Notes: generated by a model from the letters alone, not told the origin. A stretch of 64,000 nucleotides of DNA from JAHELQ01 sp965603365 (GCA_965603365.1 CBFDCR010000018.1:11355-75354), one strand, 5' to 3'. Shown: positions 23,060 to 33,370, counted from the first letter of the stretch. A program made the numbers and translations.

Positions 23060-24181
23060 ATGCAAAAATTCATAGATTCGAATTCCCGGTCTGAACAATT
23101 CAAGCGTTCTTTACATCGCCTTTATGCGTCAACTCAGCATCTCAAGATAGGTGTGGTTAATTACTGGCGGCATTATATCCGCGGACAGGACCTGATGCGG
23201 CCGCTGTTCGCCATCTGGGAACTCACCTATGCATGTAACCTGGACTGTTCCTACTGTGATGACGGGGAAGGGCACTCGTACCCACGCCAGGTGGGACGCG
23301 CGCAGCCTCTGCCACTGGATGATACCTTTCGCATGCTATCCCGATTGCGGAGTGAGGTGCCGGCAATTTATCTCAGCGGCGGTGAACCCACCTCGCATCC
23401 CCATTTCATTGAAATCTTGCATAAAATTTCCCAATTGGGATTTAAGCCCGTCATGCTCAATACCAACGGTTTGCTGCTGCCCCGTCTTTTAAAGCAGGTC
23501 CCTGATCTTTTCAGTCATATTGATATCCTTATCTTTAGTCTGGATGCCATTTCCCCTGAAACACTCGACCGTCTGTTTCAGTCGAAACCCGGGGACGGCG
23601 CACGAGTCTTAGCGGCGCTAGAACTGTGCCTGGAGCACGCTCGACCTGCCGGTTGTTCAATAATTGCCAACTGTGTCGTCACACGCGATACGATTGAGGA
23701 TGCAATGGATGTGGTTCGCCTCTGCAGGGAGAGAGATATAATGTTTACGCCAGTTCCTGCCAACAATGGAAAAGGGCTGATGCACAACTTTAAAGGTCTC
23801 CCCAATTACCAGGCATTAGTGGAAGAGATCTTTGCCCCCAATGGCCTGCGCTTGTTTAGTGACCCTCAAGTCTTTCACATCCTGATGCGGTTCCTCCCCT
23901 TTGAATGTCATCCGATGATTCGTCTTCACATTACGCCGGACGGCAAGATTCCCTGGCCCTGCCAGAGCGATCAGCAATTTGCCTTGCCTATCCTGGAATA
24001 CCCATCGATCTCAACCCTTATGGCCGAAGCCCAGTCCCGACTCTCTGTGCAGCAGTGGGGAATACATTGCGGGAGCCCCTGTTACCTTGCTGAAAACGTC
24101 TGTACCTACTTATATGCAACTCGAATGCTCTCCTTGCTCTGGAAGGTTATACCGGGTTTCTTTTCGAGAAAGGGTCAATGA
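23060..24181 (+). CDS. Radical SAM protein without B12 domain (RS2)
   Basis: About 373 residues from ATG 23060 (AGGAG upstream). After a helical N-terminus, the core has WELTYACNLDCSYC with Cys59, Cys63 and Cys66, then YLSGGEPTSHP (SAM-contacting GGE motif) and VMLNTNGLLL. A region with HITPDGKIPWPCQSDQQF followed by Cys residues near the end (HCGSPC; ENVCTYL) looks like an auxiliary Fe-S domain of SPASM/twitch type. It resembles HpnH- or SPASM-type enzymes more than methyltransferases. The ribosome site sits just after the stub, and the next gene begins 8 bases after its stop. Confidence 0.8.
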   Translation: MQKFIDSNSRSEQFKRSLHRLYASTQHLKIGVVNYWRHYIRGQDLMRPLFAIWELTYACNLDCSYCDDGEGHSYPRQVGRAQPLPLDDTFRMLSRLRSEVPAIYLSGGEPTSHPHFIEILHKISQLGFKPVMLNTNGLLLPRLLKQVPDLFSHIDILIFSLDAISPETLDRLFQSKPGDGARVLAALELCLEHARPAGCSIIANCVVTRDTIEDAMDVVRLCRERDIMFTPVPANNGKGLMHNFKGLPNYQALVEEIFAPNGLRLFSDPQVFHILMRFLPFECHPMIRLHITPDGKIPWPCQSDQQFALPILEYPSISTLMAEAQSRLSVQQWGIHCGSPCYLAENVCTYLYATRMLSLLWKVIPGFFSRKGQ

Positions 24182-24188
24182 AGAACGG

Positions 24189-27100
24189 ATGAGCAATTTT
24201 GCTGAAAATATTCCTGGCAAAGCATATGTGGGCATCGATGTCGGTTCGGTAAGCGTTAAAGTTGCTGTAATTGGAGATGAAAATTGCCGGCACCTGTTCC
24301 AAAAGGTGTGTGCCAACGGGAAATTCTTCTCAAAATCCCTTCCTGAAAATGGGAAAATTTTGAGATCCAAACAGATAGTGGTTTCCCAATATCAAAGAGT
24401 GTTGGGGGAACCCGTTAAGGTTACCTATGAAATTTTAAAAGCACTTTTTGAAATTATCCCGGCAGAAAGGATTGGCGGTATGCGGGTCACGGGTTGCGGG
24501 GGGAAACGCATCAGCGAACTTTTAAATATAAAATTTGAAAATGAGTTTCGTGCGGCAGCCAACGGCGTGGGCCTGCTTTACCCGCAGGCCAGAACAATCC
24601 TGGAGATGGGGGGGGATAATTCCAGGTACCTGCGAATTGACGTTGACCCCTCCAATGGGATGTTTGGAATTATTGACTATGAGAAAAACGGTGATTGTGC
24701 CGCTGGTACAGGTTCATTTATGGATCAACAGGCGTCGCGATTGCTGTATGAAATTGAAGAGGTGGGGGATATTGTTATGGCAGCCGTACGGACTGCCAAC
24801 ATCGCAGGCCGCTGCTCTGTGTTTGCCAAATCGGATATGATCCATGCACAACAAAAAGGCTTCCAGCCCCCGGAGGTTTTAAAAGGGCTGTGTGAAGCTG
24901 TAGTGCGGAATTTTAAAGGCACCATTACCAAAGGCAAAGAAATTTTACCCCGGGTGGCTTTCATTGGCGGTGTGGCGGCTAACAAGGGAGTTGTAGAAGC
25001 AGTAAGAGAACTCCTTAAACTGGGCGGTGAGGAGTTTTTTGTGCCAGGATATTATGCCTGGATGGGAGCTATTGGCGCCGCCTTTTTGGCGTTAGCATCA
25101 AAAGAGAAAAATAAACCACCACACCTGCATAATCTTCAAACCTATTCTCAACAGGCAAATGACAATTTCCCCTTCACAGGACCGTTATCCCTGGATAAAG
25201 TGGTTCTCCTGCGCCAGATGGTAAAACCCTATCCCTTTGAAGGCAAAAATGGTAAGATTAGAGGCTACTTAGGAGTGGACATCGGTTCGGTAAGCACGAA
25301 TCTTGCCATTATCGATGAGGGCGGGGATGTGGTTAAAGAGATTTACACCAAAACAAATGCCCGCCCCATTGAGGTGGTCGGCCGCTGCCTAAGAGAGATC
25401 GATACGGAACTGGGTGATGAGATTCACATTTTAGGTGTAGGCACTACCGGCTCTGGCCGAGAACTCATCGGCGAATTGATCGGAGCCGATTCCATTAATG
25501 ATGAAATTACAGCTCACAAGACCGGGGCCATGCACATTGGTGAAAAATTAACCCGCCCAAAAGTAGACACCATTTTCGACATAGGCGGACAGGATTCCAA
25601 GTTCATTTCCATCGAAGATGAAATCGTTGTGGATTTCACCATGAACGAAGCCTGTGCCGCAGGTACAGGCTCATTCCTGGAGGAGCAAGCCGGACGATTG
25701 GGCATAGATATCAAAAACCAATTTGCCGAGATGGCCCTGCGGTCGAAAAAGCCCCTTCGTCTCGGTGAACGGTGTACCGTTTTCATGGAGCAAGATGTCA
25801 AATCCTGTTTACTAAGGAGTGCTTGTAAAGAAGATATTGCAGCCGGCCTGGCCTATTCCGTCGTCATAAATTATCTCAACAGGGTGGTGCGGGGACGAAA
25901 AATAGGGAATGTGATCTACTTTCAAGGGGGTACCGCTTATAATGACTCGGTTGCCGCCGCTTTTTCGTCCCTTTTGCATAAAGAAATCATCGTGCCTCCA
26001 TACAATGGAGTGATAGGCGCTGTTGGTGCGGCTTTGCTGGCCCGGGAGAAAATGACGATGTCCCATCGAAAAACGGCTTTCCGGGGATTCAATTTAGATT
26101 CGGTAAATTACTCCATGCGAAATTTCATGTGCAAAGGCTGTCCCAATCACTGCGACGTAAGTGAGTTCAATGTGGAAGGTGAAAAGACCTACTGGGGGGA
26201 CAAATGTTCCCAACGTTATCGAACCAAAACCAGGTCTGAGAAAAAGCCTGTTATCGAGGACTTAGTAAAACTGAGGGAACAGGTGCTGCTGGAGCGTTAC
26301 CAGGCAAAGGCAAATTTCAATGGCGGTCCCCGAATAGGGCTGGCCCGAAGTATGTATTTCCATGATCGATTCCCTTTCTGGAACACATTCTTTACAGAAT
26401 TGGGCTTTCAGGTGGTTATCTCAGGGGAAACGAATAAACAAATCGTTAATTGGGGGTTAGATGCATTGGTTGCCGAGCCCTGTTTCCCTATTGCCGTGGC
26501 CCACGGGCACTTGCAAGACCTCATTGAAAAGGGCGTGGATTACGTGTTCCAGCCCAACGTAATTAACGCCCAAAGCGAATTTCCACAGACCCAATCCTGG
26601 TTTTGTTCCTGGGGTCAAACCCTTCCCTTTGTTTTTTGCAGTAACCCCTCCTTCAAGGCCTACAAAAAACAGGTTCTAAGGCCTACCATCCATTTTCGTG
26701 AGGGTATAAAGGTCGTTAAAAAAGAACTGGGAAGATTTGCGGTTCAATTGGGAAAATCAAAAGCCAGAGCCTACCGGGCTGTTGAAAAGGCACAAAAAAT
26801 TCAAGAGGAATTTGAACTTAAGCTTCAACAGGCGGGCCAAAAGGCACTGGAAACCCTGGCGACCCAAGATGAATTGGCCATTGTTTTACTGGGGCGCCCC
26901 TACAACATCTACGACAAAACCATCAATCTGAATGTGCCGGGGAAGCTTCGAAAATTTTACGGTGTGAATGTCATTCCCCTGGACTTTCTGCCCCTTGACT
27001 TTATAGACATCTATGACGTTAACGAGAACATGTTCTGGCACTATGGCAAGAAGGTTATGCAGGCGGCCAAATTTGTAAAGCAGTACCCCAATCTGCATAT

Positions 27101-27332
27101 TATTTACATTACCAATTTTAAATGCGGGCCTGATTCGTATTTAAAACATTATATTCGAGAGGCTTCGAACAAACCGTTTTTGTCGCTCCAATTTGACGGT
27201 CACAGCAATGATGCTGGCATAATGACCCGCTGCGAGGCTTACCTGGACAGCAAGGGTTTCTTGAGATGGTGGAAGCCTGAGAAGCGGCAGGAGATTTATG
27301 ATGCCAACCACCAACCACCGGGACAAAAATAA
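24189..27332 (+). CDS. Double acyl-CoA-dehydratase activase with DUF2229 domain
   Basis: About 1047 residues from ATG 24189; an upstream in-frame start lies inside the previous gene and is unlikely. Two BadF/HgdC-type ASKHA ATPase domains come in tandem. Domain 1 has GIDVGSVSVKV, CAAGTGSF (about 169) and GRCSVF (about 207); domain 2 has GVDIGSVSTNL, CAAGTGSF (about 486) and ERCTVF (about 525). The two Cys of each bind a shared 4Fe-4S cluster in known activases, which inject an electron at ATP expense into 2-hydroxyacyl-CoA dehydratases. A C-terminal DUF2229 region follows, with MCKGCPNHCDV (about 645), EPCFPIAVAHG and FKCGPDSY. The next gene overlaps it by 35 bases. The pair corresponds to the split version of the fused protein at 33371. 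Confidence 0.85.
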   Translation: MSNFAENIPGKAYVGIDVGSVSVKVAVIGDENCRHLFQKVCANGKFFSKSLPENGKILRSKQIVVSQYQRVLGEPVKVTYEILKALFEIIPAERIGGMRVTGCGGKRISELLNIKFENEFRAAANGVGLLYPQARTILEMGGDNSRYLRIDVDPSNGMFGIIDYEKNGDCAAGTGSFMDQQASRLLYEIEEVGDIVMAAVRTANIAGRCSVFAKSDMIHAQQKGFQPPEVLKGLCEAVVRNFKGTITKGKEILPRVAFIGGVAANKGVVEAVRELLKLGGEEFFVPGYYAWMGAIGAAFLALASKEKNKPPHLHNLQTYSQQANDNFPFTGPLSLDKVVLLRQMVKPYPFEGKNGKIRGYLGVDIGSVSTNLAIIDEGGDVVKEIYTKTNARPIEVVGRCLREIDTELGDEIHILGVGTTGSGRELIGELIGADSINDEITAHKTGAMHIGEKLTRPKVDTIFDIGGQDSKFISIEDEIVVDFTMNEACAAGTGSFLEEQAGRLGIDIKNQFAEMALRSKKPLRLGERCTVFMEQDVKSCLLRSACKEDIAAGLAYSVVINYLNRVVRGRKIGNVIYFQGGTAYNDSVAAAFSSLLHKEIIVPPYNGVIGAVGAALLAREKMTMSHRKTAFRGFNLDSVNYSMRNFMCKGCPNHCDVSEFNVEGEKTYWGDKCSQRYRTKTRSEKKPVIEDLVKLREQVLLERYQAKANFNGGPRIGLARSMYFHDRFPFWNTFFTELGFQVVISGETNKQIVNWGLDALVAEPCFPIAVAHGHLQDLIEKGVDYVFQPNVINAQSEFPQTQSWFCSWGQTLPFVFCSNPSFKAYKKQVLRPTIHFREGIKVVKKELGRFAVQLGKSKARAYRAVEKAQKIQEEFELKLQQAGQKALETLATQDELAIVLLGRPYNIYDKTINLNVPGKLRKFYGVNVIPLDFLPLDFIDIYDVNENMFWHYGKKVMQAAKFVKQYPNLHIIYITNFKCGPDSYLKHYIREASNKPFLSLQFDGHSNDAGIMTRCEAYLDSKGFLRWWKPEKRQEIYDANHQPPGQK

Positions 27333-28581
27333 ACGTTTACAAGGAAGAACATTGTACATTCCCCAAATGAGTTATTGTGCAGCGCGGGCCATGGCCGCGG
27401 CATTTGAATCCATTGGCATCCGGGCGCAGCCTTCACCCGATTCCGATGCTCGCACCCTGGAGTTGGGCGGCAAATATGTCTCCGGGGACGAATGCTTGCC
27501 GGCAAAGGTGACGCTGGGCAACTTTATGAAAGTGGTGGAAGGCCCGGGTTTTGACCCAAAAAAGACAGCCTTTCTTCTACCCACCTCTGATGGCCCCTGT
27601 CGATTCGGACAATATCTGCCTTATTTGCGGAAAGTATTGAAGGACCTGGGATTTGATGATGTGATGTTTATATCACCCACCTGTGTGGACAGCTACGAAG
27701 GTATGGGAAAGTACGCCAGTGAGTTAATCCGAACGGCCTGGCGGGCGGTGGTGGTCTCAGATATTTTGAGAAAATTGCTGCTGAAAACCCGACCCTACGA
27801 ATTGGAAAAAGGTATTACTGACAGGGTATTTCACCAATGCCTCCAACAACTGTGTCAATCCCTTTCGGAACGAAATATATCCCACAAACGGCGATTAAAG
27901 AATTTGGTGTCCGCCCTGACCCATATCCGGGCTAAATTCCGTAAGATACCCACCAACAATACCAGGAAAAAGCCGCTTATCGGGATTGTGGGCGAAAGTT
28001 TTTGTCGATTTAATGATTTTAGTAATAACTTTTTGATAGAAAAGATAGAGGCGTATGGCGGTGAGGTCTGGTTGTATAATATGGCCGGATGGATCTGGTA
28101 TTCCAATGAAGATCAAAAAAGAGAATTGATCGAGAAGGGGAAACGGTTCTCTATACAAATGTTAGGCGCAAAATTAAAATTTGCCATCCAGGGGTCTGAC
28201 GAGCGCGTTTTATATGAACCTTTTTCAGAAGATTTCCAGGGGTATGAGGAACCGCCGGACATCCATCAGATTTTAGACAACAGTGAGCCTTATCTTCCCT
28301 TCACTGGGGCGTTGGGTGAAATGGTGGTGACCGCTGGTAGTTCGATATACCTGTATAAAAAAGGCGCCGATGGCGTAATAGATATAAGCCCCTTTACCTG
28401 TATGCAAGGCATCGTGTGTGAGGCTGTTTATCCCCAATTGAGCCAGGATCATGACCACTTTCCTATCAGGACCTTTTTTTTCGATGGGAATCATTCGGAC
28501 CTGGACCGGGATGTAGATATATTTATGGAGTTGGCCAAAAGTTATCAGCGAAGAAAAAAAATAAATCGGGTGTATCCCTAA
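27298..28581 (+). CDS. 2-Hydroxyacyl-CoA-dehydratase-like subunit (DUF2229/HgdB-type)
   Basis: A 427-residue protein starting at ATG 27298 (AGGAG upstream), overlapping the activase gene by 35 bases. The N-terminal block IPQMSYCAARAMAAAF, then SGDECLPAKVTLGNF and TSDGPCRFGQYLPYLR, has Cys residues of the kind that ligate Fe-S clusters in the dehydratase/benzoyl-CoA-reductase families. FISPTCVDSYEGMG and FTCMQGIVCEAVYP supply further Cys. The DGPCRFGQY motif recurs as DGPCRQGQY in the 1614-residue fusion. It probably forms the reductase/dehydratase partner of the upstream activase. The substrate could be an acyl chain, glycerol ester or CoA thioester; sequence alone cannot decide. Confidence 0.8.
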   Translation: MMPTTNHRDKNKRLQGRTLYIPQMSYCAARAMAAAFESIGIRAQPSPDSDARTLELGGKYVSGDECLPAKVTLGNFMKVVEGPGFDPKKTAFLLPTSDGPCRFGQYLPYLRKVLKDLGFDDVMFISPTCVDSYEGMGKYASELIRTAWRAVVVSDILRKLLLKTRPYELEKGITDRVFHQCLQQLCQSLSERNISHKRRLKNLVSALTHIRAKFRKIPTNNTRKKPLIGIVGESFCRFNDFSNNFLIEKIEAYGGEVWLYNMAGWIWYSNEDQKRELIEKGKRFSIQMLGAKLKFAIQGSDERVLYEPFSEDFQGYEEPPDIHQILDNSEPYLPFTGALGEMVVTAGSSIYLYKKGADGVIDISPFTCMQGIVCEAVYPQLSQDHDHFPIRTFFFDGNHSDLDRDVDIFMELAKSYQRRKKINRVYP

Positions 28582-28596
28582 ACTAAGGAGTAAATA

Positions 28597-30216
28597 ATGG
28601 AAATAAAACGCATTAGTTTGATTGCTCCCAGGCCGACGACACCTTTAGGCGCTGCCACTCGTCATGTGGTTATGTTGCTAAGCGGTCTACCCATCGTGGG
28701 CACGAACCTTAAGCAGCATGGCTATGAAGTCCGAATTTTTTTTGAGAATGTCAAAGCGATTGATTGGGATTTTGTCTACAGTTCTCAAGTAGTTGGTTTC
28801 CAGACCATGGTCTGTACTGCCCTACGAACCTTTGACTTTATCAAGCGCATCAAGGCCAAAAATGGGCGAGTGGTAACTGTGATTGGGGGAACGTTTCCCA
28901 CGTCGATACCGGAGACCCTGTTGACGCATAGTGATTTTGTGGTTCGCCAGGAAGGGGATGAGACCCTGCCTGACCTGCTCAATGCCTTGCAGACCGGACG
29001 TGATCTGCGTAAAGTTCCCGGGATCAGCTACAAGATCAATGAAAGCAAGGTCGTTCACAATCCCGATCGTCCGTTGGTGAAAGACATTGATATTATTCCA
29101 GATCTATCCCTGATCCATGGTTGGTGTGAATTGCGAGCCTGGAAGCTGCTGTTCCGATTAAAACAGCATATGCAGATCGTACAGACATCCCGCGGCTGTC
29201 CTTTTACTTGCTCGTTTTGTACAGTGCCCATGATGTTCAACAAAGGTACTTATCGGGTAAGAAGTATCGACAGCGTGATTGAAGAAATTAAGAGTAAGAT
29301 CGCTGAGACTGATTGCCGCCGTTTTATGTTTGTCGACAATTACTTCGGTGCCCAGCGGCCTCATGCCAAGGCTTTGTTACGACGCATTCTCGAAGAAGGC
29401 ATTGAATTCAATTGTTTCGCCTTCACTCGTCTGGAAGTCTATAATGACCCGGAGTTCTTGACCCTCTTAAAACAGGCAGGCTTCGACCCGCTGCTTATCG
29501 GCTTCGAGTCCTTTAACGATGGGGCCTTGCAAAGCTTTGAAAAAAGTCAAACATCGGCACAAATTATTGAAGCCATCAACACGATCAAAGCGCACAACCT
29601 CCGTATATCCGGCTCCTTCATCATTGGTTCGGATGAGGACACGGTGGAGAGCATTCGGGCAACTATCGATTCCGCCATTCGTTATGGAATTGATAACTTT
29701 ACCATCCTTCCGTTGTCAGTAATACCTGGTCGTGGGCCGACACCAGTACCCCGCAACCGGATTATTCTGCCGCACTATGATTTCGGAACCGGCAACTATG
29801 TGACCATATTCCCCAAAAAAGTGAAGCCAAGCACATTACAGAAAGAATATATTCGCGCCTATCGTCGAGTCAACAGTATCAAAACTGCCTGGCATGCAAT
29901 CAAACAAGGAAATATAACTTCAGGTGTCGAACGTCTCTTCTCCTACCTGGCGCACCGAGCTGTAATAGAAGAAATGGAAAAACGCTACATACCCCTGCTG
30001 TACAAAATAGAGGAGGGGCTATATGACGAACAGGAACGGTTGCTGGAACATAAGTTACCACCAAATGGCGTTGTCGCCGAAGACTTTATCCTCTCACCTG
30101 AAGAGGAAAACCAACTTTCTGTGAGTGACATCCCAGATTTAAACTCCATAACAGAGCTTGATCAGGTCCATACCTATGAAATGGCACTGCGCAAATGTTA
30201 CGGCAGTCAGTTTTGA
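28597..30216 (+). CDS. Cobalamin-binding-domain radical SAM protein (RS3)
   Basis: A 539-residue protein with AAGGAG before ATG 28597. The B12-binding domain covers residues 1-150 (LPIVGTNLKQHGYEVRIFFE; VVGFQTMV; TVIGGTFPTS; VVRQEGDETLP). The radical SAM motif is GCPFTCSFCTVP with Cys201, Cys205 and Cys208, followed by FMFVDNYFG and LIGFESFN. The C-terminal third contains ILPLSVIPGRGPTPVPR and a helical tail. It belongs to the same broad class as RS1 and RS4 but is not a close copy. The gene lies 15 bases after the dehydratase gene, so it is co-transcribed with it. Confidence 0.85.
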   Translation: MEIKRISLIAPRPTTPLGAATRHVVMLLSGLPIVGTNLKQHGYEVRIFFENVKAIDWDFVYSSQVVGFQTMVCTALRTFDFIKRIKAKNGRVVTVIGGTFPTSIPETLLTHSDFVVRQEGDETLPDLLNALQTGRDLRKVPGISYKINESKVVHNPDRPLVKDIDIIPDLSLIHGWCELRAWKLLFRLKQHMQIVQTSRGCPFTCSFCTVPMMFNKGTYRVRSIDSVIEEIKSKIAETDCRRFMFVDNYFGAQRPHAKALLRRILEEGIEFNCFAFTRLEVYNDPEFLTLLKQAGFDPLLIGFESFNDGALQSFEKSQTSAQIIEAINTIKAHNLRISGSFIIGSDEDTVESIRATIDSAIRYGIDNFTILPLSVIPGRGPTPVPRNRIILPHYDFGTGNYVTIFPKKVKPSTLQKEYIRAYRRVNSIKTAWHAIKQGNITSGVERLFSYLAHRAVIEEMEKRYIPLLYKIEEGLYDEQERLLEHKLPPNGVVAEDFILSPEEENQLSVSDIPDLNSITELDQVHTYEMALRKCYGSQF

Positions 30217-30239
30217 TCTGGATTATAGGAGATATCGCT

Positions 30240-31949
30240 GTGAAAGAAACAAAATTACTCCTCGTTTCGGTTTTCGGCCCATACGGAATAAAAAATAAAT
30301 ACGATGAAGGGCTTAGTACAAAAATGGAGCCAATACACATTACGGTGGCTCGCGAGCAAGGGCTTCATTCACCCCGATTAGAGGGTACTTTCAGCTTTGG
30401 CTTATATTTAATGGCGAAAAATATTTCAGTTCCTGCTGTTGTTTTAGACTTTCCCCGCTGGGAAGATTTTACAATAGAATTGAGAAACGGATACACTCAT
30501 GTGGGAATAACATTTATTTGTGCAAATATTTTAAAGGCTCAGCGCATGGCCGGGTATATACGTAAACATCATCCTGACATTAAAATTATTCTAGGCGGGG
30601 ATGGAGCAAATATACCTGAATTAAAAGAAATGATTTCCTATGATGAAGTTTGTTATGGAGAAGGAATCCGATGGCTGCAAAAGTATTTTGGAGAAGATGT
30701 CGAAGTACCCATAAAAGAATGTATTTACTCAGGCCCGCAAATCCGTCATCTTTACGGTCTTAAAGAAAGAATAATTACCACATCGATTTTTCCGGGGGTT
30801 GGTTGCCCGAATGCTTGTGACTTTTGCACCACATCGTATAAGTTTGGCAAGAGATACAATCCCTTTATTAAAACAGGAAAAGAGATGTTCGATCTTCTTC
30901 ATAAAGAAGAGAAAAAATACGGCGTACAGGATTTCACGATAGAGGATGAAAATTTTTTAAAACAAAAAGAGCGGGCAATAGAAATGCTTGCTGAAATGGA
31001 AAAAGCAAACAAGGCATATACATACTTTGCTTTTTTATCCGTTGATACCTTCAATGAAGTCGGCATAGATTTTGTCGTGCGATTAGGCATCAATTTTATT
31101 TGGCTTGGCATAGAGACAAAAGTAGATAAATTTAATAAACACAAAAATACCAATATGCGCGATTTAATTCGGGAACTTCGTTCTAACGGAATTAAAGTGG
31201 TCGGATCGGCTATGCTTTTTTTAGATCATCATGATAAAAATAATATTCTCGAAGATATTGACTGGGCTGTAGACTTAGGGATGGACCTGGTGCAGTTCCT
31301 GGGATTTGCCCCTGCTCCCGGCACAAAGCTGTTTGAAAAATTGAGATCTGAAAATAGGTTAGTTGACGACTTTTCATACGATAAGCTAAGCGGCATAGAT
31401 GAGATTTTGGTAAAGCATCCCCATTTTAAACCTGATGAAACGGGAAAGTTTGTAAGATATGCTTCACGCAAGAATTACGAGGTAAATGGCCCATTTATTC
31501 TTAATATGATTTACACTTCAATCAGGGGATACAGGAAAGTTAAGCAAGATCATGATTATAGAAAGAAAGAAGGGTTGGCCTGGAACGCTAAAAAACTTTG
31601 CTATGAAAAAAATGCTATTTCCAAACCCGATGATTTTATGGAATCACGACTTGAACAAATGCGAATAACAGCATTAAAGTATCGCCCATTACTCTTGACT
31701 ATAAAATGCTTTTCACCAAATCAGGCTGCCCGTGAAAAATGCGATATGGTTTCTGCTTTGTATACTGATGTTTTTGGCAGACCGGGTTTGAAAGATCGAC
31801 TAAAATCAATAGTAATTTTGGGATTAGCCAGTATTAAAGCCGTTAAACTTAAATGGCATGAGAAATTTGGTAATGGTGACCTGGTACTACAACCCCCCAT
31901 GGTTAGAACAGAATATAATATGCTTGATTCTATGGCGGCGCCCCCCTAA
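30240..31949 (+). CDS. Cobalamin-binding-domain radical SAM protein (RS4)
   Basis: About 569 residues from GTG 30240, chosen because AGGAG lies 9-13 bases upstream; a longer in-frame start inside the previous gene is less likely. The N-terminal domain fits a B12-binding fold (GITFICANIL; KIILGGDGANIPEL; CYGEG). The core has GCPNACDFCTTS with Cys189, Cys193 and Cys196, then FTIEDENFLK and FIWLGIETK. The helical, basic C-terminus includes LLLTIKCFSPNQAA. Base composition is more A/T rich than RS1, suggesting a separate origin. Substrate unknown. Confidence 0.82.
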   Translation: MKETKLLLVSVFGPYGIKNKYDEGLSTKMEPIHITVAREQGLHSPRLEGTFSFGLYLMAKNISVPAVVLDFPRWEDFTIELRNGYTHVGITFICANILKAQRMAGYIRKHHPDIKIILGGDGANIPELKEMISYDEVCYGEGIRWLQKYFGEDVEVPIKECIYSGPQIRHLYGLKERIITTSIFPGVGCPNACDFCTTSYKFGKRYNPFIKTGKEMFDLLHKEEKKYGVQDFTIEDENFLKQKERAIEMLAEMEKANKAYTYFAFLSVDTFNEVGIDFVVRLGINFIWLGIETKVDKFNKHKNTNMRDLIRELRSNGIKVVGSAMLFLDHHDKNNILEDIDWAVDLGMDLVQFLGFAPAPGTKLFEKLRSENRLVDDFSYDKLSGIDEILVKHPHFKPDETGKFVRYASRKNYEVNGPFILNMIYTSIRGYRKVKQDHDYRKKEGLAWNAKKLCYEKNAISKPDDFMESRLEQMRITALKYRPLLLTIKCFSPNQAAREKCDMVSALYTDVFGRPGLKDRLKSIVILGLASIKAVKLKWHEKFGNGDLVLQPPMVRTEYNMLDSMAAPP

Positions 31950-32009
31950 TAATGGTTTTTTTTGAGCTAAAAAAGGTGAGGCATTAAAAATTAAAAGTGA
32001 GGTATTATT

Positions 32010-33335
32010 ATGAGAATAGCAATTATTTCAGATCTCCACCTTGGCGATACATTGTCGGTGATGGCTTTCCGGGATCAAACAACCGGGAATATCCAGGTGG
32101 GGTGTAGGTACAATGAGTTTAAGGAAAAAGTCAAGGAGAAATTTAACGGAGAGGAACTTGACCACCTGGTTATCCTGGGGGACATATTTGATTTTACCGT
32201 TGCCGATTACAGCGAAGCCTATGCCATCGGGAAATTTTTTTTTGAAAAACTAAAAAAAGACGGGATTGCCAAAGAGATCATTTTTGTCCCCGGGAATCAT
32301 GATTTTGAGATCTGGCATACTGTTGAATTCCAGGTGAATGTGACAAACCGTGTAGAAAAAGGGAAGTTTCCGACTCCCTTTCGCATGTCGGTACCCGGCA
32401 TTATAGATGACCGGGAAGGAGAACCCACAAGGGGTTTTACCTTGCACGGGGTAACGGCCAGGAAAGAAAAAGATGAATGCAAATATGGCGGGTTGTTCCT
32501 GGATAATCTTACAAATCCTCCAACCTGCTTTAATTTTGTTTATCCCAATTTATACCTGGTAACAAAGGAGGAAACCGTACTCATCACCCACGGTCATTAC
32601 CTGGAGATGTTCTGGTCCGTAGTGGGAAAATGGGGGTTAAAAATAATAAATGGCGACCTGGACATTAAAGACCAGGAACTACTTGATTTAAAAGAGATGG
32701 TGGGCATGAATTTTCCATTAAACCAGTTAGGTAGTTCCGGCCTTGGTCAGGCAGGTCCATTGACAAATGTTTTTCAAAAGTTAAGACACGAGTTGAACGA
32801 ATATGATGTGACGCGAGTTGAAAAATATTTAACTCGACTGGGAGATGAGTTAAGGAGACTTAAGATTATAAGAGGGTGTCTCCAACGGTTGGTATTTAAA
32901 TATGCAAAGAAAAAGGTTCTCAAAGCCTTAGCCAGTATGGAAGCTACGCGGTACAGGATAGAGTTTTATAAAGACCCGAAAGTACGGGAGCGATTTAAGG
33001 ATTTTTACAGTTCCACCGCTTATGAGATTGGCGAAATAAAAGATAAGTACTGTACCGATATTCCATTACCTACCCGGATGATATTCGGACACACCCACCA
33101 GCCCATCCCCTGGGGATCGCCGAAGGCACCGTCCATTGAACTGCCCCAATTGCCCAAAGGGGAAATTTTTACCATGTACAATTCCGGCGGCTGGTTGAAT
33201 AAAATGGACGAAAACAGACAACCTCAATTTTGCGGTGCGGAGATTTTCTTCTACGATAGCGGGGAAGGGTGCTCATCTGAAAGCATCGGGTACGACCCTG
33301 AAACGGCTTTAGCATGGGCAAATAAAAATGTTTAG
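32010..33335 (+). CDS. Large calcineurin-like metallophosphoesterase
   Basis: A 441-residue protein with GAGG about 8 bases upstream of the ATG. The metal site is complete: SDLHLGD (about 8-14), GDIFDFT (about 54), GNHDFE (about 95), THGHYLE (about 196) and FGHTHQP (about 365). It is far longer than LpxH (240), with an inserted helical region of about 130 residues between the last two motifs. That insertion has many basic helices (RVEKYLTRLGDELRRLK), which could lie on a membrane surface. Co-location with acyltransferases and the fused activase suggests removal of a phosphate or nucleotide from a lipid intermediate, as LpxH does. That link is inference. Confidence 0.75.
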   Translation: MRIAIISDLHLGDTLSVMAFRDQTTGNIQVGCRYNEFKEKVKEKFNGEELDHLVILGDIFDFTVADYSEAYAIGKFFFEKLKKDGIAKEIIFVPGNHDFEIWHTVEFQVNVTNRVEKGKFPTPFRMSVPGIIDDREGEPTRGFTLHGVTARKEKDECKYGGLFLDNLTNPPTCFNFVYPNLYLVTKEETVLITHGHYLEMFWSVVGKWGLKIINGDLDIKDQELLDLKEMVGMNFPLNQLGSSGLGQAGPLTNVFQKLRHELNEYDVTRVEKYLTRLGDELRRLKIIRGCLQRLVFKYAKKKVLKALASMEATRYRIEFYKDPKVRERFKDFYSSTAYEIGEIKDKYCTDIPLPTRMIFGHTHQPIPWGSPKAPSIELPQLPKGEIFTMYNSGGWLNKMDENRQPQFCGAEIFFYDSGEGCSSESIGYDPETALAWANKNV

Positions 33336-33370
33336 TATGAAGGGCCTTAAAAGTTTTATTTTAAATACTA

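Noticed and set aside
23979..24188. Upstream start for the double activase gene
   Set aside because: That part overlaps the radical SAM gene in another frame and carries no activase similarity; the ATG at 24189 begins the conserved domain.
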